Of a stretch of 64,000 nucleotides of DNA, positions 1 through 12,679 are shown one piece after another; position 1 is the first letter of the stretch, and each line of letters starts with the position of its first letter. The position numbers and the translations under genes were made by a program. This DNA comes from Lycium barbarum (Eukaryota; Streptophyta; Magnoliopsida; Solanales; Solanaceae): contig NC_083338.1 of NCBI RefSeq assembly GCF_019175385.1, forward strand, positions 89,797,777-89,861,776. Reading direction: 5' to 3'. The notes under the pieces were generated by a model. It had not been told where the DNA came from, made no database searches, and saw nothing but the letters and a program-made list of their open reading frames with translations.

Positions 1-217
1 TTTCCATGGCCCTATTTTTGCCAACCTTGGCCGAGCACTACTATATTCTTTCTTCAAGTTTTTCTTGAATTGGAAGATGAATATTTTGTCTTTCTTGGTA
101 AGCATGTCCACATATATATAATTAGTTGCTTCCAATACCAAGTGGACAAATGTCCTCTTTCTTGAAACTTCCTTAATATAAAAATAAGATGACTAATTAA
201 TTTAATTTTGTCATCAC

Positions 218-300
<83 letters not shown>

Positions 301-566
301 ACGGCCACAATGGCCCCTTTCAAGAATTTTCTTGAACTTTTCGTGAAATTACCATTTTGCCCCTAAGCTTCCACAATATTACTATGAACTATTTTGCGAA
401 TTTCCCTTTTTTCCCTTAGCCTTTCTCAATATTCCCACACTAATAATGTTCATAAAAAATATTCATAACCAACTTGTACATTAAAATAATTTTGAAAGAT
501 GGCCAATCCCTTAACTTGCTACGACGACCTTGAAATATCCGAACGTATAAAATATGGGATATAACA
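1..566 (-). mobile_element. LTR L, right-hand part, inserted in gag of element A
   Basis: The minus strand reads TGTTATATCCC from 566 leftwards, the same LTR start as in D (and close to K and J), so this is the beginning of an LTR in minus orientation. The rest lies before the window. It cuts the gag frame of A immediately after the residues A-M-V-A. The expected 5-bp target duplication on the right is GCTAC (567-571); its partner is outside the window. The stretch has no coding content and holds a long TA microsatellite. Whether this is a solo LTR or part of a full element cannot be seen. Confidence 0.75.
220..297. repeat. (TA)n microsatellite
   Basis: About 38 uninterrupted TA units inside LTR L. 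LTRs of element D carry a comparable TA tract at a similar LTR position. Confidence 0.97.
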
Positions 567-1222
567 GCTACCATGGCTGAGGAATACCTAACCAAAGAAT
601 TAAAATAGAGGTGATACTCTAAGGCACTCATATTCCCTTGTCTAAGATTCAGGAACCTGTCAGCTCGGGCCCGTCGAACCTCTGGCGGCAAATAGTGTTG
701 GAGGAAAGCATCTACAAACTCTTGCCATACCGGTAGATGTGGATTAACTCCTCTAGAAGATATCCAAACAATATACTAATGAACCGCAACATCCCGTAGT
801 CTATAGGAAGCCAAATCTACCGACTCAAAATTCGAAACATGTATTACCCGCAATGTTCTCAACATTCCATCTATGAAGCCCTGTGGATCCTCATCCAGTT
901 TTGACCCAAAGAATTCTGGAGGGTTCAAACGAATGAAATCACGGGCTTTGGCACTGACAGCTCTATCACTATGACCGTACCTTGCCGCTGACAGCTCTTT
1001 CTTCTCTTGGCCTGAGGCATCTGGTGGAGGAACTGGGGGTGTAGGAGCTGGGGAAGAGGCTCTCTCATGCTCCTCTAAAGCAGGCATTGAGTGAGAGTAC
1101 CGAGATGAAACCTCATTCTGGGACTTGACCTCCTCTACCTCTGTTGGCAGTACCCGTTCAATCCTCCTACCTGCCACTGTCTTCCCCTTTTGGGCTGCTA
1201 TAGCTTTTCTCTTCACAGGCAT
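567..1222 (-). pseudogene. gag fragment of element A (Ty3/gypsy chromovirus)
   Basis: This encodes the N-terminal part of a Gag polyprotein, the capsid-forming protein of a Ty3/gypsy element. The frame starts at the ATG at 1222-1220, just after a TTTTCAG acceptor-like site; an ATG at 1234 in the same frame overlaps that site and is less likely. Visible blocks are a basic, Lys-rich N-terminus, a Pro/Ser-rich linker, the conserved block with L-N-P-P-E-F-F-G-S, and P-P-E-V-R-R-A-R-A-D-R-F. A stop at 776-778 replaces the Trp of the usual L-W-Y block. The frame is cut at 566 by LTR L, so knuckle and pol are missing here. The element continues left of the window. Confidence 0.85.
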
Positions 1223-1412
1223 CACTGAAAACATAACACATGGTTAAGAAAAGGGAAATTCTTATATCATGACTCTGTCGCACACTGTATGAAGAAAAAG
1301 AAGGTCATTCATTCCTAAATGCTCGCATCCTCTTGTTTATAACTGTGGCGCGCTTCACACCGATAAACAAGACTCTACTAGACAAGCTCGTAGACACACC
1401 CTAGGACGAACT

Positions 1413-1424
1413 GCTCTGATACCA
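1413..1424 (-). other. Primer-binding site of element A (initiator tRNA-Met)
   Basis: The minus strand reads TGGTATCAGAGC, an exact complement of the plant initiator tRNA-Met 3' end, four bases inside the LTR end GTCGTGACA. Confidence 0.9.
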
Positions 1425-1428
1425 CTTT

Positions 1429-2079
1429 TGTCACGACCTAACCGGAGGGCCGTGACGGGTACCCGAAACTACCCTACCGAGCACTATTAGCATACTCTCA
1501 TAATCACATCTAGGTGAGCCATATGGCTAACTTATAATTACCAAGAACCAGGTGACACAAGTTCCATCAAACATAGTCACATTTACATAAACATCATTAA
1601 TGTTGCCCATATATACAAGTGGACAAGGCCATCAAAATGATATGCAAAATGTGAATCGATAAGGCTATGGGATACATAGCTATACGCATCTTCCTGCGAG
1701 TCTCTATGAAGAGTATATAATATCGTAAAGACGGGATAGGACTCCGCCATGCGCATGTATGTACACAAAAGAATAATACCAACTACTGCAGCTCCGGATC
1801 AGATGGAGCACTTTTGTGCAATCTCTGGTGAAGCAGCCTAAAGGTTTGGTCTATCTCTCTGTCTACCCGCGAGCACGAACGCAATGTCCACAAATAAAAG
1901 GACGTCAGTACGTACAATGTACTGAGTATGTAAAGCATGAATAGTAGCATGATAAAAGCATGGAAAATGACATAAGATAAATGAATCATTTATACCTTAT
2001 AATACCTTTTAAGATGTTCATCATTCTTACTTAACCTTTCTCTAGAGAAAACATTTCATACATATACGTATAATGATAC
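1429..2079 (-). mobile_element. 5' LTR of element A, truncated by insertion C
   Basis: In plus coordinates the LTR begins TGTCACGACC at 1429, next to the PBS. It contains the conserved AGTACGTACAATGTACT hairpin region around 1902-1926 and ends at 2079, where a second LTR of similar type (C) starts. The remaining U3 part of LTR A is not in the window. Confidence 0.8.
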
Positions 2080-2119
2080 TGTCACGACCCAACTAGAGGG
2101 CCATGACAAGTACCTGGAG
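2080..2119 (-). mobile_element. LTR C, first fragment
   Basis: A second TGTCACGACCC LTR terminus in minus orientation, inside LTR A. The expected target duplication is GATAC (2075-2079). Only 40 bp precede element B; the last five, TGGAG, are B's target duplication. The sequence resumes at 12071. The first lines of C and A are similar, so they belong to related families. Confidence 0.7.
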
Positions 2120-4492
2120 TGTCACGACCCAGCTAGGGGCCGCGACGGGTACCCGGTGCTAACCACCGAGCACCGCTCGTTCTATTACTCACCTTACTCG
2201 ATTAATGCCCTTTTATCACATTTATATTCAAACCATAGGAAAATCATAGTTTGTATGAAAACATAAATACTTTTATACATATATGCCTTTAGGCTATCAA
2301 AATAATAAATGTACATATACATAAGAAATGTGAGACCATACTACCCACACTGCGCATCTACGAGCCTCTACTGACATAATATACATATGGACGGAACAAG
2401 ACTCCGTCGTGCCCAAAAATATACATATGTCAAAAGGACAGTCGTAAGCACCTCCGAACAATGGAGTGCTCTCAATCCGTTTACAGCTCCTAGGAATCTG
2501 GATCAAGCTCACCCCCCTGTCTACCTGTGGGCATGAACACAGCGTCCAAAGAAAAGGACGTCAGTACGAATATTGTACTGAGTATGAGAGGCATAAACAA
2601 TGAAGAAGACAACAATAATATAAGGAGAACATCAATAAGAACAGCTGAGTCTGAACAATAATCATAAGAGAAGTGATGCATGCTGTCTTACTCATACTCA
2701 TCGTGATATCATAAATGCATGACATGCAAGCTGCCTGTCCTTACCGGAACGGTGTGATAATCAATAATATAAGCCCGCGTGCAGGCCTCCCGCTTCCGCG
2801 GTACCATCTCATGCCGCCCACTAGTGGTATCTGCCCACGGCAGAAGGTCGTGGTGTATCCGTATAGCTGCCCGCCGTAGCGGTGACTGCCCGGCCAACTA
2901 GGCGCGGTGTGATGCAATCATGACATGCTCATTGTAAAATACTTATAATAATATGATTATCAAAATATTCTTATCTTAACATGATACATGCATAAGGCTC
3001 AAGATCATCTATACTCTAACGGGGTGACGTAAGGTCGTGATCCCCCGATTTCATTATGGAGAAATTATCGACATTCTGGCTCACCTTGAAGGAATTAGTA
3101 CATAAGGTGAGTGTGAGCAATAAAGGACATCATTTTCAATATGGAATTATCATAGCATATTTCTTATCTTATATAAACATGTAGGAATATAGGCTTTTAG
3201 CTACTCGGGATACATGAACTCGTGAAGAGGAAAAGAACTCATACTATAGGATTCATGCCATTGGAAAGGAAGGACTAGCCTCACATACCTGGTCGTTTAG
3301 CTACGCTATCGTTCACTTGTCTTCCTTCGATGTCACGTCGTTACCTTCACGAGAGAATCCTATTAACATTAGTTACCCGATTATAAGAACGCATCGCTAT
3401 CTCTAGAGAAATTTAGGCGGCATCTCCTTTGTTTCTACTACCTCTTTCTCCGTTCTATTCCAATCCCTAAACATGTATAACAACACCCATAATATTGCAA
3501 GCAACAATCATCATTTATATACTTTAAGCAAAATCCACCATTTTCCTCCAATTTCTCCACACATAATGATTTTAGCCCGTTATCGTATTTCCTTGTGTTT
3601 TACACTTATATCATGACCTATACACCATGTATGACGTATTCATAATCATAACATGTCAACTTCCATGATTCCATCCAACTATCATTCCATAGTGACACTA
3701 TTCACTCAGTAATGGTTCATTTTCTATGTTCTTTTACATTTCAAGTATCTAAGCCTTCCAATACCTTAAATAACATGGTATAGTCATGAAACATACCTTA
3801 GATGATGGTTGGACAAGCCTTGAATGAGAATACTCCTTTAGCACTAAAACCCTTCTCCACCCCTTTTGAAATTTCTTGAAGAATGTGACCCCCAACTGGG
3901 TTTCATACACTTTGTTTCATAGATTTGGTGTTGATGATCTTAGTTTCCCTTTGATTCTCTTGAATTGTTATGGAGGAAGTGTTTGGAGAGTTCTAAAGCA
4001 TTCTTGAGTTGTATGGATGAAGAATGAAATAAAATGAGGCTTGGGTCCCTTTTAATAATTCAAAGTTTGATATTTAATGATCAACAGTCGGGGTGAACAG
4101 TGGTCGTAAACCACAGTTTACGGACCGTAAATCAGTTTACGGGCCGTATAGTGTGGTCGTTTTTAAGCATATCAAAATAGAGAAGTTGAATGAAGAACAT
4201 GGCAGTTTACGATCGAGTTTTACGGGCCGTATATCAAGTCATTTTTTAACCATTTTCTCACTCAATAGAAAGTTGAGATTTTTTGAAGGCTGGAGGACGA
4301 TGGTGATTTACGATCCGTAAATCACTTTACGAGCCGTAAATCACTTTACGACCATTGGGCTAGATAAAATTCTACAACTTTCTCATTTCCAAAAATTCAT
4401 GAATCACCCCTTACTTAGTAAAACAACACGCACTCATACCCTTCGTTGGTCTATTCCTTGTACATGTACGGGGATTTTTCCAAGGTGTAACA
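2120..4492 (-). repeat. 3' LTR of element B (2373 bp)
   Basis: It runs from TGTCACGACCC at 2120 to GGTGTAACA at 4492; on the minus strand the LTR starts TGTTACACC. It contains the GTACTGAC hairpin module (about 2553-2590), a degenerate GC-rich repeat block (about 2735-2910) and the TTTACGG/CCGTAAA array (about 4100-4356). Compared with the 5' LTR it lacks about 19 bp of that array. No genes are seen in it. Confidence 0.95.
4100..4356 (-). promoter_or_regulatory. U3 palindrome array in 3' LTR of B
   Basis: Clustered copies of TTTACGG-W-CCGTAAA half and full palindromes, about 130 bp inside the LTR start on the minus strand and upstream of a TATA-like ATTAAAAGGGACC. The same array is present in the 5' LTR of B and in both LTRs of H. 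Confidence 0.6.
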
Positions 4493-4529
4493 TTCTTCCC
4501 ACCTTTTGGAACATTCCTCCTTGAATTTT
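4493..4529 (-). other. Polypurine tract of element B with degenerate hairpin
   Basis: The minus strand reads AAAAGGTGGGAAGAA directly before the 3' LTR. This is the expected plus-strand priming site. The hairpin seen next to the tract in D, G, H and K (AACATTCG/CGAATGTT) is present only in decayed form at 4510-4529. Confidence 0.8.
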
Positions 4530-4697
4530 AAAATACTTGGGAATCCTTGAAAAATTTCGCCAGAGTCTCCTTTGTACATTTGGCACTACCTACCTGCCAC
4601 AACAACCCATAATATCTTCGCCTCACAGGGCTACATCACCATAGCAACATCTCTATGGCCACACACGACCAAAACATAAAGATAAAGTATACATACC

Positions 4698-7600
4698 TTA
4701 TAACCTCGGCGTCTCATCCCGATCTTCTTCTGGAGATTGGAATAAATGCAGGTATTTGGCTTTCATCTTCTCTTTCGCTTCCCAAGTCATTTCTTCCCTA
4801 TTGTTGTTTCGCCATCGAACCTTGACTGAAGCGACTTCTTTATTTCGGAGTCTTCGCACTTGTCTATATAAGCTGGCAATAGGTACTTCTTCATATGTCA
4901 GCTTCTCTTTCACTTGCACATCCTCTACCGGAACTATCCTTGTTGGATCTCCAACATACTTGCGGAGCATCGAAACATGAAATACTTGATGAACTGCTTC
5001 AAGTTCCGAAGGCAAGTCCAGTTCATATGCTACATGACCCACCTTACGGACAATTTTATAAGGTCCAATGTATCTTGGACTTAACTTCCCTTTCTTTCCA
5101 AACCTCATCACCCATTTCATTGGCGATACTTTCAAAAATACCCAATCATTCACCTGGAATTCTAAATCTCGTCGGCGGTTGTCCGCATAAGACTTTTAAC
5201 GACTCTGGGCTGTTAACAGTCGGTCTCGAATCACTTTAACTTTTTCAACTGCTTGCTGGATCAAGTCGGGGCCTATCAATTGTACATCTCCGATTTCAAA
5301 CCATCCAATTGGAGATCTACATTTCTTTCCATATAATGCTTCATACGGGGACATCTGAATACCGGAATGATAACTGTTGTTGTAGGCAAATTCAATAAGG
5401 GGTAGATGCTCATCCCAACTACCACCAAAATCTAACACACACGCTCGTAGCATATCCTCCAAGGTCTAAATAGTACGCTTGGCTTGCCCGTCAGTTTGTG
5501 GATGAAAATCCGTGCTGAACTTGACTTGAGTACCTCAGCCTTCTTGAAAAGATTTCCAAAACTTAGCTGTCAACTGGGCCCCTCTGTCTGTAATAATGGC
5601 CAAAGGAATTCCATGAAGTCGCACAATTTCCTTTAGATACAATATGGCATAGTCTTCCGCTGATATACGTGGTTCTAACTGGGAGGGAATGAGCTGCTTT
5701 CGTGAGTCTGTCAACGATCACCCATATAGAGTCATATTTGCCTCGTGAGCGAGGTAATCCTACAATGAAATCCATATTAATCTCTTCCCACTTCCATGTA
5801 GGAATTTTCATTGCCTGCAATAAGCCCCCTGGCTTCTGATGTTCGGCTTTCACCTGTTGACAATTTGGGCACTGTGCCACAAATTTTGCTATGTCTCGTT
5901 TCATGCCATCCCACCAATATAACAATTTGAGATCATGATACATCTTGGTTACACCTGGATGAATAGAATACCGAGAATAGTGTGCTTCCTCTAAAATCCG
6001 TTGGCGCAAATTTTCCACATCCGGCACACATAGCCTGCCCTGATGTCTAAGGACTCCATCTATGGAAACTTCAAATGGAGACTTTTCTTTTCCCCGGGAT
6101 ACATCCCTATGATGACATATTTGTGGATCTTCATACTGGCGTTCTTTTATCTCCGCATTCAAAGGCGAGACCGTAGGATCATTGACACTAATTCCTGCCT
6201 TATCCGAATCAATTACACGTACCCCAAGATTTTCTAATTGATGAAGCTCACGAACCATTTCTTTATTTTCTGAAGGAACTCCATATAAACTACCCATTGA
6301 TCGACGGCTAAGCGCATCGGTTACCACGTTCGCTTTTCCAGGATGGTACAAGATATTCACGTCATAATCCTTCAACAATTCTAACCACCGCCTCTGCCGT
6401 AGGTCCAACTCCTTCTGCTTAAAAATATGTTGAAGACTCTTGTCATCCGTATAAATATCGACTTGCACACCATACAAATAATGCCTCCATATCTTTAAGG
6501 CATGGATGACCGCGGCCAGTTCGAGATCATGAGTCGGATAATTCTGCTCATGTTTCCACAACTGTCTTGAGGCATATGCAATAACTTTTCCATGCTGCAT
6601 CAATACACATCCTAGCCCCACAACAGAAGTGTCACAATATACAACATAGCCATTCGGCCCTTCTGGAAGAGTTAACACTGGGGCGGAGGTCAATCTGTCC
6701 TTCAATTCTTGGAAGCTACGCTCACAAGCATCATTCCACTGAAATTTCGCCGACTTCTGGGTTAGCTTCGTTAATGGGGCTGAGGTAGAAGAAAATCCCT
6801 CTACGAATCTTCGGTAATAACCTACCAAACCCAGAAAACTACGAACTTCTGTAGGCGTCGTAGGCGTTGGCCAAGTCTTCACAGCTTCTATTTTCTGAGT
6901 GTTGACTCGGATGCCATCATCTGAAATAATATGACCTAAAAATGTCACGGAATTTAACCAAAACTCGCACTTTGAGAACTTTGCATATAATTCCCGAGCT
7001 TGGAGAACACCAAGGACAATTCTTAGATGATTTGCATGTTCTGATTCTGTGCGAGAATATACCAGGATATCATCGATAAATACTATCACGAAAAGGTCCA
7101 AAAATGGCCTGAACACATTATTCATTAAATTCATGAACACTTCCTGGGAATTTGTCTACCCAAACGACATCACTCGGAACTCGTAGTGACCATATCTTGT
7201 CCTGAAGGTTGTTTTAGGAATATCGTTTTCTCTAATTCTCACGTGATGATAACCAGATCTTAGATCTATCTTGGAGAACCACTTAGCACCCTGCAATTGA
7301 TCAAATAAATCATTGATTCTGGGAAGAGGGTATTTATTATTTATTGTCACCTAATTCAACTGCCTATAGTCGATGCACATTTGTAGAGATCCGTCTTTCT
7401 TCTTTACGAACGGGACTGGTGCCCCCCACGGTGATGAACTAGGCCTTATAAACCCCTTCTCAAGTAAATCTTTTAACCGTGCCTTTAGCTCTTTCAGTTC
7501 TGCTGGAGCCATTCGATACGGAGGAATAGAAATGGGCTCGGTGTCTGGTAATACATCGATAGCAAAATTAATTTCCCTTTCTGGAGGAAGACCTGGAAGT

Positions 7601-9474
7601 TCGTCTTGAAATACACCTGGAAATTCATTTACCACCGGAACAGATTGGAAAGTTGGCGGCTTTGCCTCGATATCATGAACCCGAACTAGATGATAAATGT
7701 AACCTTTAGCTATCATTTTCCTCGCCTTGAGATAGGAAATAAACCTACCCTTTGGGGATGTAGTATTACCCTTCCATTCAAGTTCGGGCTCTCCCGAAAA
7801 TTGAAATCGAACCATTTTCGTCCGGCAATCAACATTTGCGTAACACGACGCTAACCAATCCATACCCATTATTACATCGAAGTCTATCATTTCCAGCTCG
7901 ATCAAATCGGCTTTAGTCTGGCGATCACATATCACAATGACACAATTTTTGTACACTTTCCTCGCTATTACCGGATCACCGACCGGAGTGAACACCTCAA
8001 AAGGTTTAATCGGCTCGGGTTTCACCCCAATACAATTTGCAACATACGGGGTAACATAGGAAAAAGTAGAACCCGGATCAATCAAAGAATATACGTCACG
8101 GGAAAATATAGTCAAGGTACCTGTGACAACATCCGGGGAGGACTCTAGATCCTGTCGCCCTGCCAAAGCATATACGCGGGGCTGAACAACACCTGAGGTA
8201 GATGCTCCCCCTCTACCTCTGCCTCTACCTGTTGTAGTCTAAGAAGTCTGTGTTGCCGGGCATACTGAAGAAGAACCCACTGCTGAGCCTGTGGGCTGAG
8301 TCCCCACTCTACCTCTCGCTGAAGGGCAATCTCTCATCATATGACCAGCCTGTCCACAGGCATAGCAAGCATCGGAACCCTGACGGCACTGCCCGGAATG
8401 CAATCTACCGCACTGACTGCTCCGCGGTACTAAAGGTCTCGGCTGACCAAAATCTCCCCTAGACTGAAAATCTGAGGCCCTCGAACTCTGGCCTTGTCCT
8501 GACTGGAAAGAAAGATCAATCCTCCTATCTGAGATTCTGGGAGGTGCACTAGTCGCTGACTGACCTGAGTGCCTAGAATGCATCTGTCTCGATCCCCCTA
8601 TATATTCACTGCTTGCTCCCGTAGATCTAGCTCTCTTTCCTTGCCTCCTGTCATTATCACGATCATTTCTTTGCAGCTGTTGTTGTTCCTCGAGATTCTA
8701 AGCATGTGCCTCTATCCGGGAAATATCCATCCCGTCTTGTAAAGAGGCCGTCAAGCAATCTCTAAACAAATGTGGCCCTAAACCACTCACAAATCTATGG
8801 ACTCGGTCTCCCATGTCGGCCACCATCGTCGAAGCATATCTAGCTAAGGAATTGAATTGCATACTATACTGTCGGGCACTCATAATTCCCTACCTTAGAT
8901 TCAAGAACCTGTCCGCTCTAGCTCGGCGGACCTCGGGTGGCAAATAATGACGAATAAAAGCGTCAACAAACTCTTGCCAAACAGGAGGAGGTGCATTTTC
9001 TGGTCTTGACGCTATCCAGTTGTTATACCACAGTACCGCCACATCGCGGAGTCTATAAGAAGCCAACTCTACCGATTCGGTCTCAGAAGCATGCATAAGT
9101 TTCAGCGTCCTCAACATCTCATCAATAAAGCCTTGTAGGTCCTCGTCCGGCTTCGACCCAAAATATTCTGGAGGATTTAAAGTCAAGAAATCACGGGCTC
9201 TCGTACTGGCGGAACGATCACTCGGGCCCGCATTCTGCCGCTGTGCCTGGGCGGCAACCAATCGTGTCAATAAATGTATGGCCTCGGTAACTTGTTGAAC
9301 CGAAGCAACTGGTGCAGGAATTGGGACTGAGGCTCCTCCCTGCTCCTTTACATTAGGTGAGGCCTCATTCTGTGATTCACTTTCCTCTACATTCGCCAGA
9401 GGCTCTCTTTCTGCCCGCCTCTTTGTCGTAGCTTTGCCCTTCTGGGCGGTTGTAGCTTTTCCTTTCTGCGGCAT
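4698..9474 (-). pseudogene. gag-pol polyprotein of element B, broken
   Basis: This is a single-frame Gag-Pol for virus-like particle formation, reverse transcription and integration. In order on the minus strand: Gag (ATG at 9474, chosen because it follows a TTTCAG acceptor-like site by one base; the in-frame GTG at 9492 lies upstream of that site), CCHC knuckle C-Y-A-C-G-Q-A-G-H near 8360, protease with I-D-P-G-S-T near 8080, RT with F-I-D-D near 7080, RNase H near 6650-6450, integrase HHCC near 5970-5860 with its first catalytic Asp near 5780, and a chromodomain-type tail near 4850-4710. Stops lie at about 8890, 8698, 8239, 7351, 7156, 5466 and 5196, and a frameshift lies near 5690. RNase H reads Y-T-D-D-K, where G and H have Y-T-D-H-K. 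The last 190 bp before the polypurine tract are non-coding. Confidence 0.93.
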
Positions 9475-9475
9475 T

Positions 9476-10847
9476 CTGAAATCACAACGCACTTTTAAGG
9501 GAGGATAAAATCCTATGCATGGCTCTATCGCACGATCTAATGAAAAGAAAGATGGTCATTTTCCTAAATGCCTTGTACCCCCTTGTTTATTAGCGTGGCC
9601 CGCAACACACCATAAACAAGACTCTACAAGACACGGCTCGTAGACACTTCCTAGGACGAACTGCTCTGATACCAACTTTGTCACGACCCAGCTAGGGTCC
9701 GCGACGGGTAGCCGGGGCTAACCACCGAGCACCGCTCGTTCTATTACTCACCTTACTCGATTAATGCCCTTTTATCACATTTATATTCAAACCATAGGAA
9801 AATCATAGTTTGTATGAAAACATAAATACTTTTATACATATATGCCTTTAGGCTATCAAAATAATAAATGTACATATACATAAGAAATGTGAGACCATAC
9901 TACCCACACTGCGCATCTATGAGCCTCTACTGACATACTATACATATGGACGGAACAAGACTCCGTCGTGCCCAAAAATATACATATGTCAAAAGGACAG
10001 TCGTAAGCACCTCCGAACAATGGAGTGCTCTCAATCCTTTTACAGCTCCTAGGAATCTAGATCAAGCTCACCCCCCTGTCTACCTGTGGGCATGAACACA
10101 GCGTCCAAAGAAAAGGACGTCAGTACGAATATTGTACTGAGTATGAGAGGCATAAACAATGAAGAAGACAACAATAATATAAGGAGAACATCAATAAGAA
10201 CAGCTGAGTCTGAACAATAATCATAAGAGAAGTGATGCATGCTGTCTTACTCATACTCATCGTGATATCATAAATGCATGACATGCAAGCTGCCCGTCCT
10301 TACCGGAACGGTGTGATAATCAATAATATAAGCCCGCGTGCAGGCCTCCCGCGTCCGCGGTACCATCTCATGCCGCCCACTAGTGGTATCTGCCCACGGC
10401 CGAAGGTCGTGGTGTATCCGTATAGCTGCCCGCCGTAGCGGTGACTGCCCGGCCAACTAGGCGCGGTGTGATGCAATCATGACATGCTCATTGTAAAATA
10501 CTTATAATAATATGATTATCAAAATATTCTTATCTTAACATGATACATGCATAAGGCTCAAGATCATCTATACTCTAACGGGGTGACGTAAGGTCGTGAT
10601 CCCCCGATTTCATTATGGAGAAATTATCGACATTCTGGCTCACCTTGAAGGAATTAGTACATAAGGTGAGTGTGAGCAATAAAGGACATCATTTTCAATA
10701 TGGCATTATCATAGCATATTTCTTATCTTATATAAACATGTAGGAATATAGGCTTTTAGCTACTCGGGATACATGAACTCATGAAGAGGAAAAGAACTCA
10801 TACTATAGGATTCATGCCATTGGAAAGGAAGGACTAGCCTCACATAC
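9476..10847 (-). other. Predicted leader intron of element B
   Basis: The donor-like CAG|GTATGT starts at 10847 in the 5' LTR. The acceptor-like GTGATTTCAG ends at 9476, one base before the gag ATG. The 1.37-kb interval contains the PBS, so splicing would give a gag-pol mRNA that cannot be primed. This is an inference from motif position and conservation in other elements. Confidence 0.4.
9663..9674 (-). other. Primer-binding site of element B
   Basis: The minus strand reads TGGTATCAGAGC, an exact initiator tRNA-Met match, four bases from the LTR end. Confidence 0.93.
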
Positions 10848-12070
10848 CTGGTCGTTTAGCTACGCTATCGTTCACTTGTCTTCCTTCGATGTCACGTCGT
10901 TACCTTCACGAGAGAATCCTATTAACATTAGTTACCCGATTATAAGAACGCATCGCTATCTCTAGAGAAAATTAGGCGGCATCTCCTTTGTTTCTACTAC
11001 CTCTTTCCCCGTTCTATTCCAATCCCTAAACATGTATAACAACACCCATAATATTGCAAGCAACAATCATCATTTATATACTTTAAGCAAAATCCACCAT
11101 TTTCCTCCAATTTCTCCACACATAATGATTTTAGCCCGTTATCGTATTTCCTTGTGTTTTACACTTATATCATGACCTATACACCATGTATGACGTATTC
11201 ATAATCATAACATGTCAACTTCCATGATTCCATCCAACTATCATTCCATAGTGACACTATTCACTCAGTAATGGTTCATTTTCTATGTTCTTTTACATTT
11301 CATGTATCTAAGCCTTCCAATACCTTAAATAACATGGTATAGTCATGAAACATACCTTAGATGATGGTTGGACAAGCCTTGAATGAGAATACTCCTTTAG
11401 CACTAAAACCCTTCTCCACCCCTTTTGAAATTTCTTGAAGAATGTGACCCCCAACTGGGTTTCATACACTTTGTTTCATAGATTTGGTGTTGATGATCTT
11501 AGTTTCCCTTTGATTCTCTTGAATTGTTATGGAGGAAGTGTTTGGAGAGTTCTAAAGCATTCTTGAGTTGTATGGATGAAGAATGAAATAAAATGAGGCT
11601 TGGGTCCCTTTTAATAATTCAAAGTTTGATATTTAATGATCAACAGTCGGGGTGAACAGTGGTCGTAAACCACAGTTTACGGACCGTAAATCAGTTTACG
11701 GGCCGTACAGTGTGGTCGTTTTTAAGCATATCAAAATAGAGAAGTTGAATGAAGAACATGGCAGTTTACGATCGAGGTTTACGGTCCGTAAACCAGTTTA
11801 CGGGCCGTATACCAAGTCATTTTTTTACCATTTTCACACTCAACAGAAAGTTGAGATTTTTGGAAGGCTGGAGGACGATGGTGATTTACGGTCCGTAAAT
11901 CACTTTACGGGTCGTAAATCACTTTACGACCACTGGGCTAGATAAAATGCTACAACTTTCTCATTTCCAAAAATTCATGAATCACCCCTTACTTAGTAAA
12001 ACAACACACACTCATACCCTTCGTTGGTCTATTCCTTGTACATGTACGGGGATTTTTCCGAGGTGTAACA
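9679..12070 (-). repeat. 5' LTR of element B (2392 bp)
   Basis: It runs from TGTCACGACCC at 9679 to GGTGTAACA at 12070. It holds the TTTACGG/CCGTAAA palindrome array at about 11659-11936 (longer than in the 3' LTR), the splice-donor-like site at 10847, and the GTACTGAC hairpin module at about 10112-10150. Short open frames inside it have no recognisable products. Confidence 0.95.
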
Positions 12071-12193
12071 TGGAGCTAGCCTACCGGGTACCACCTTTCA
12101 GACTTATCATCAAACTCAACTTGAACATATATCACTCTCAACACAAACTTATCATGAAATGATCTTCGAATGCCTCTTATAACATAATTGTAC
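12071..12193 (-). mobile_element. LTR C, second fragment
   Basis: Continuation of LTR C beyond element B; the first five bases are the TGGAG duplication. It reads on from the 2080 fragment and is then cut by the LTR of element E at 12194. The expected duplication for E is TGTAC (12189-12193), and I did not find its partner. The rest of C is not recognised in the window. Confidence 0.6.
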
Positions 12194-12679
12194 TGTTACA
12201 CCCCGAAAAGTTTTGCTCTACCAAGATTCGTAGACGGCTTGGTACGAGCTCAGAAACGGGTAAAGTCATACAAGGATTAGGGATGAAGATTATGTGATCT
12301 GAGTATAAGAATATATATGTATATGATGTTTGGAGACCATATGGGGTGAATTGGTTCATATGTCACTTGACGAAAAGCCCTGGTTACTATAAGCTAAGTG
12401 GGGCCCACACGCCGGAATTTTTATAAAGAACATATGAAAAATTATATGAGTAGTAAATAGAAAGTTGTTTAAGTCCTAAGAAGGACCCTTAAGCCAAATA
12501 TGGGCATAAGCCCTCCAAATGGATGATTTAAGGAGATGCTTCCGGACGATCTGGCTTGAAGAGGCCAAAGAGCCATTATAAGTTTGGAATTTGGAAAAAC
12601 ACCAAGAATGAAAGTTGGAGATAATGGAAATAGATTTCCAATCATAGGTCATGGGATTCCATACGATAGTGGAATCACA

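Larger units (their letters stand above)
2120..12070 (-). mobile_element. Element B: complete Ty3/gypsy chromovirus
   Basis: A full-length LTR retrotransposon of 9951 bp in minus orientation. Both LTRs end TG...CA and the whole element is flanked by the 5-bp duplication TGGAG (2115-2119 and 12071-12075), so it is one integration event. The order on the minus strand is 5' LTR (9679-12070), PBS, gag-pol, polypurine tract, 3' LTR (2120-4492). The LTRs are nearly identical by eye apart from a short deletion in the 3' copy, which suggests fairly recent insertion. The coding part is broken by several stops and one frameshift, so this copy would need proteins in trans. Confidence 0.95.
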
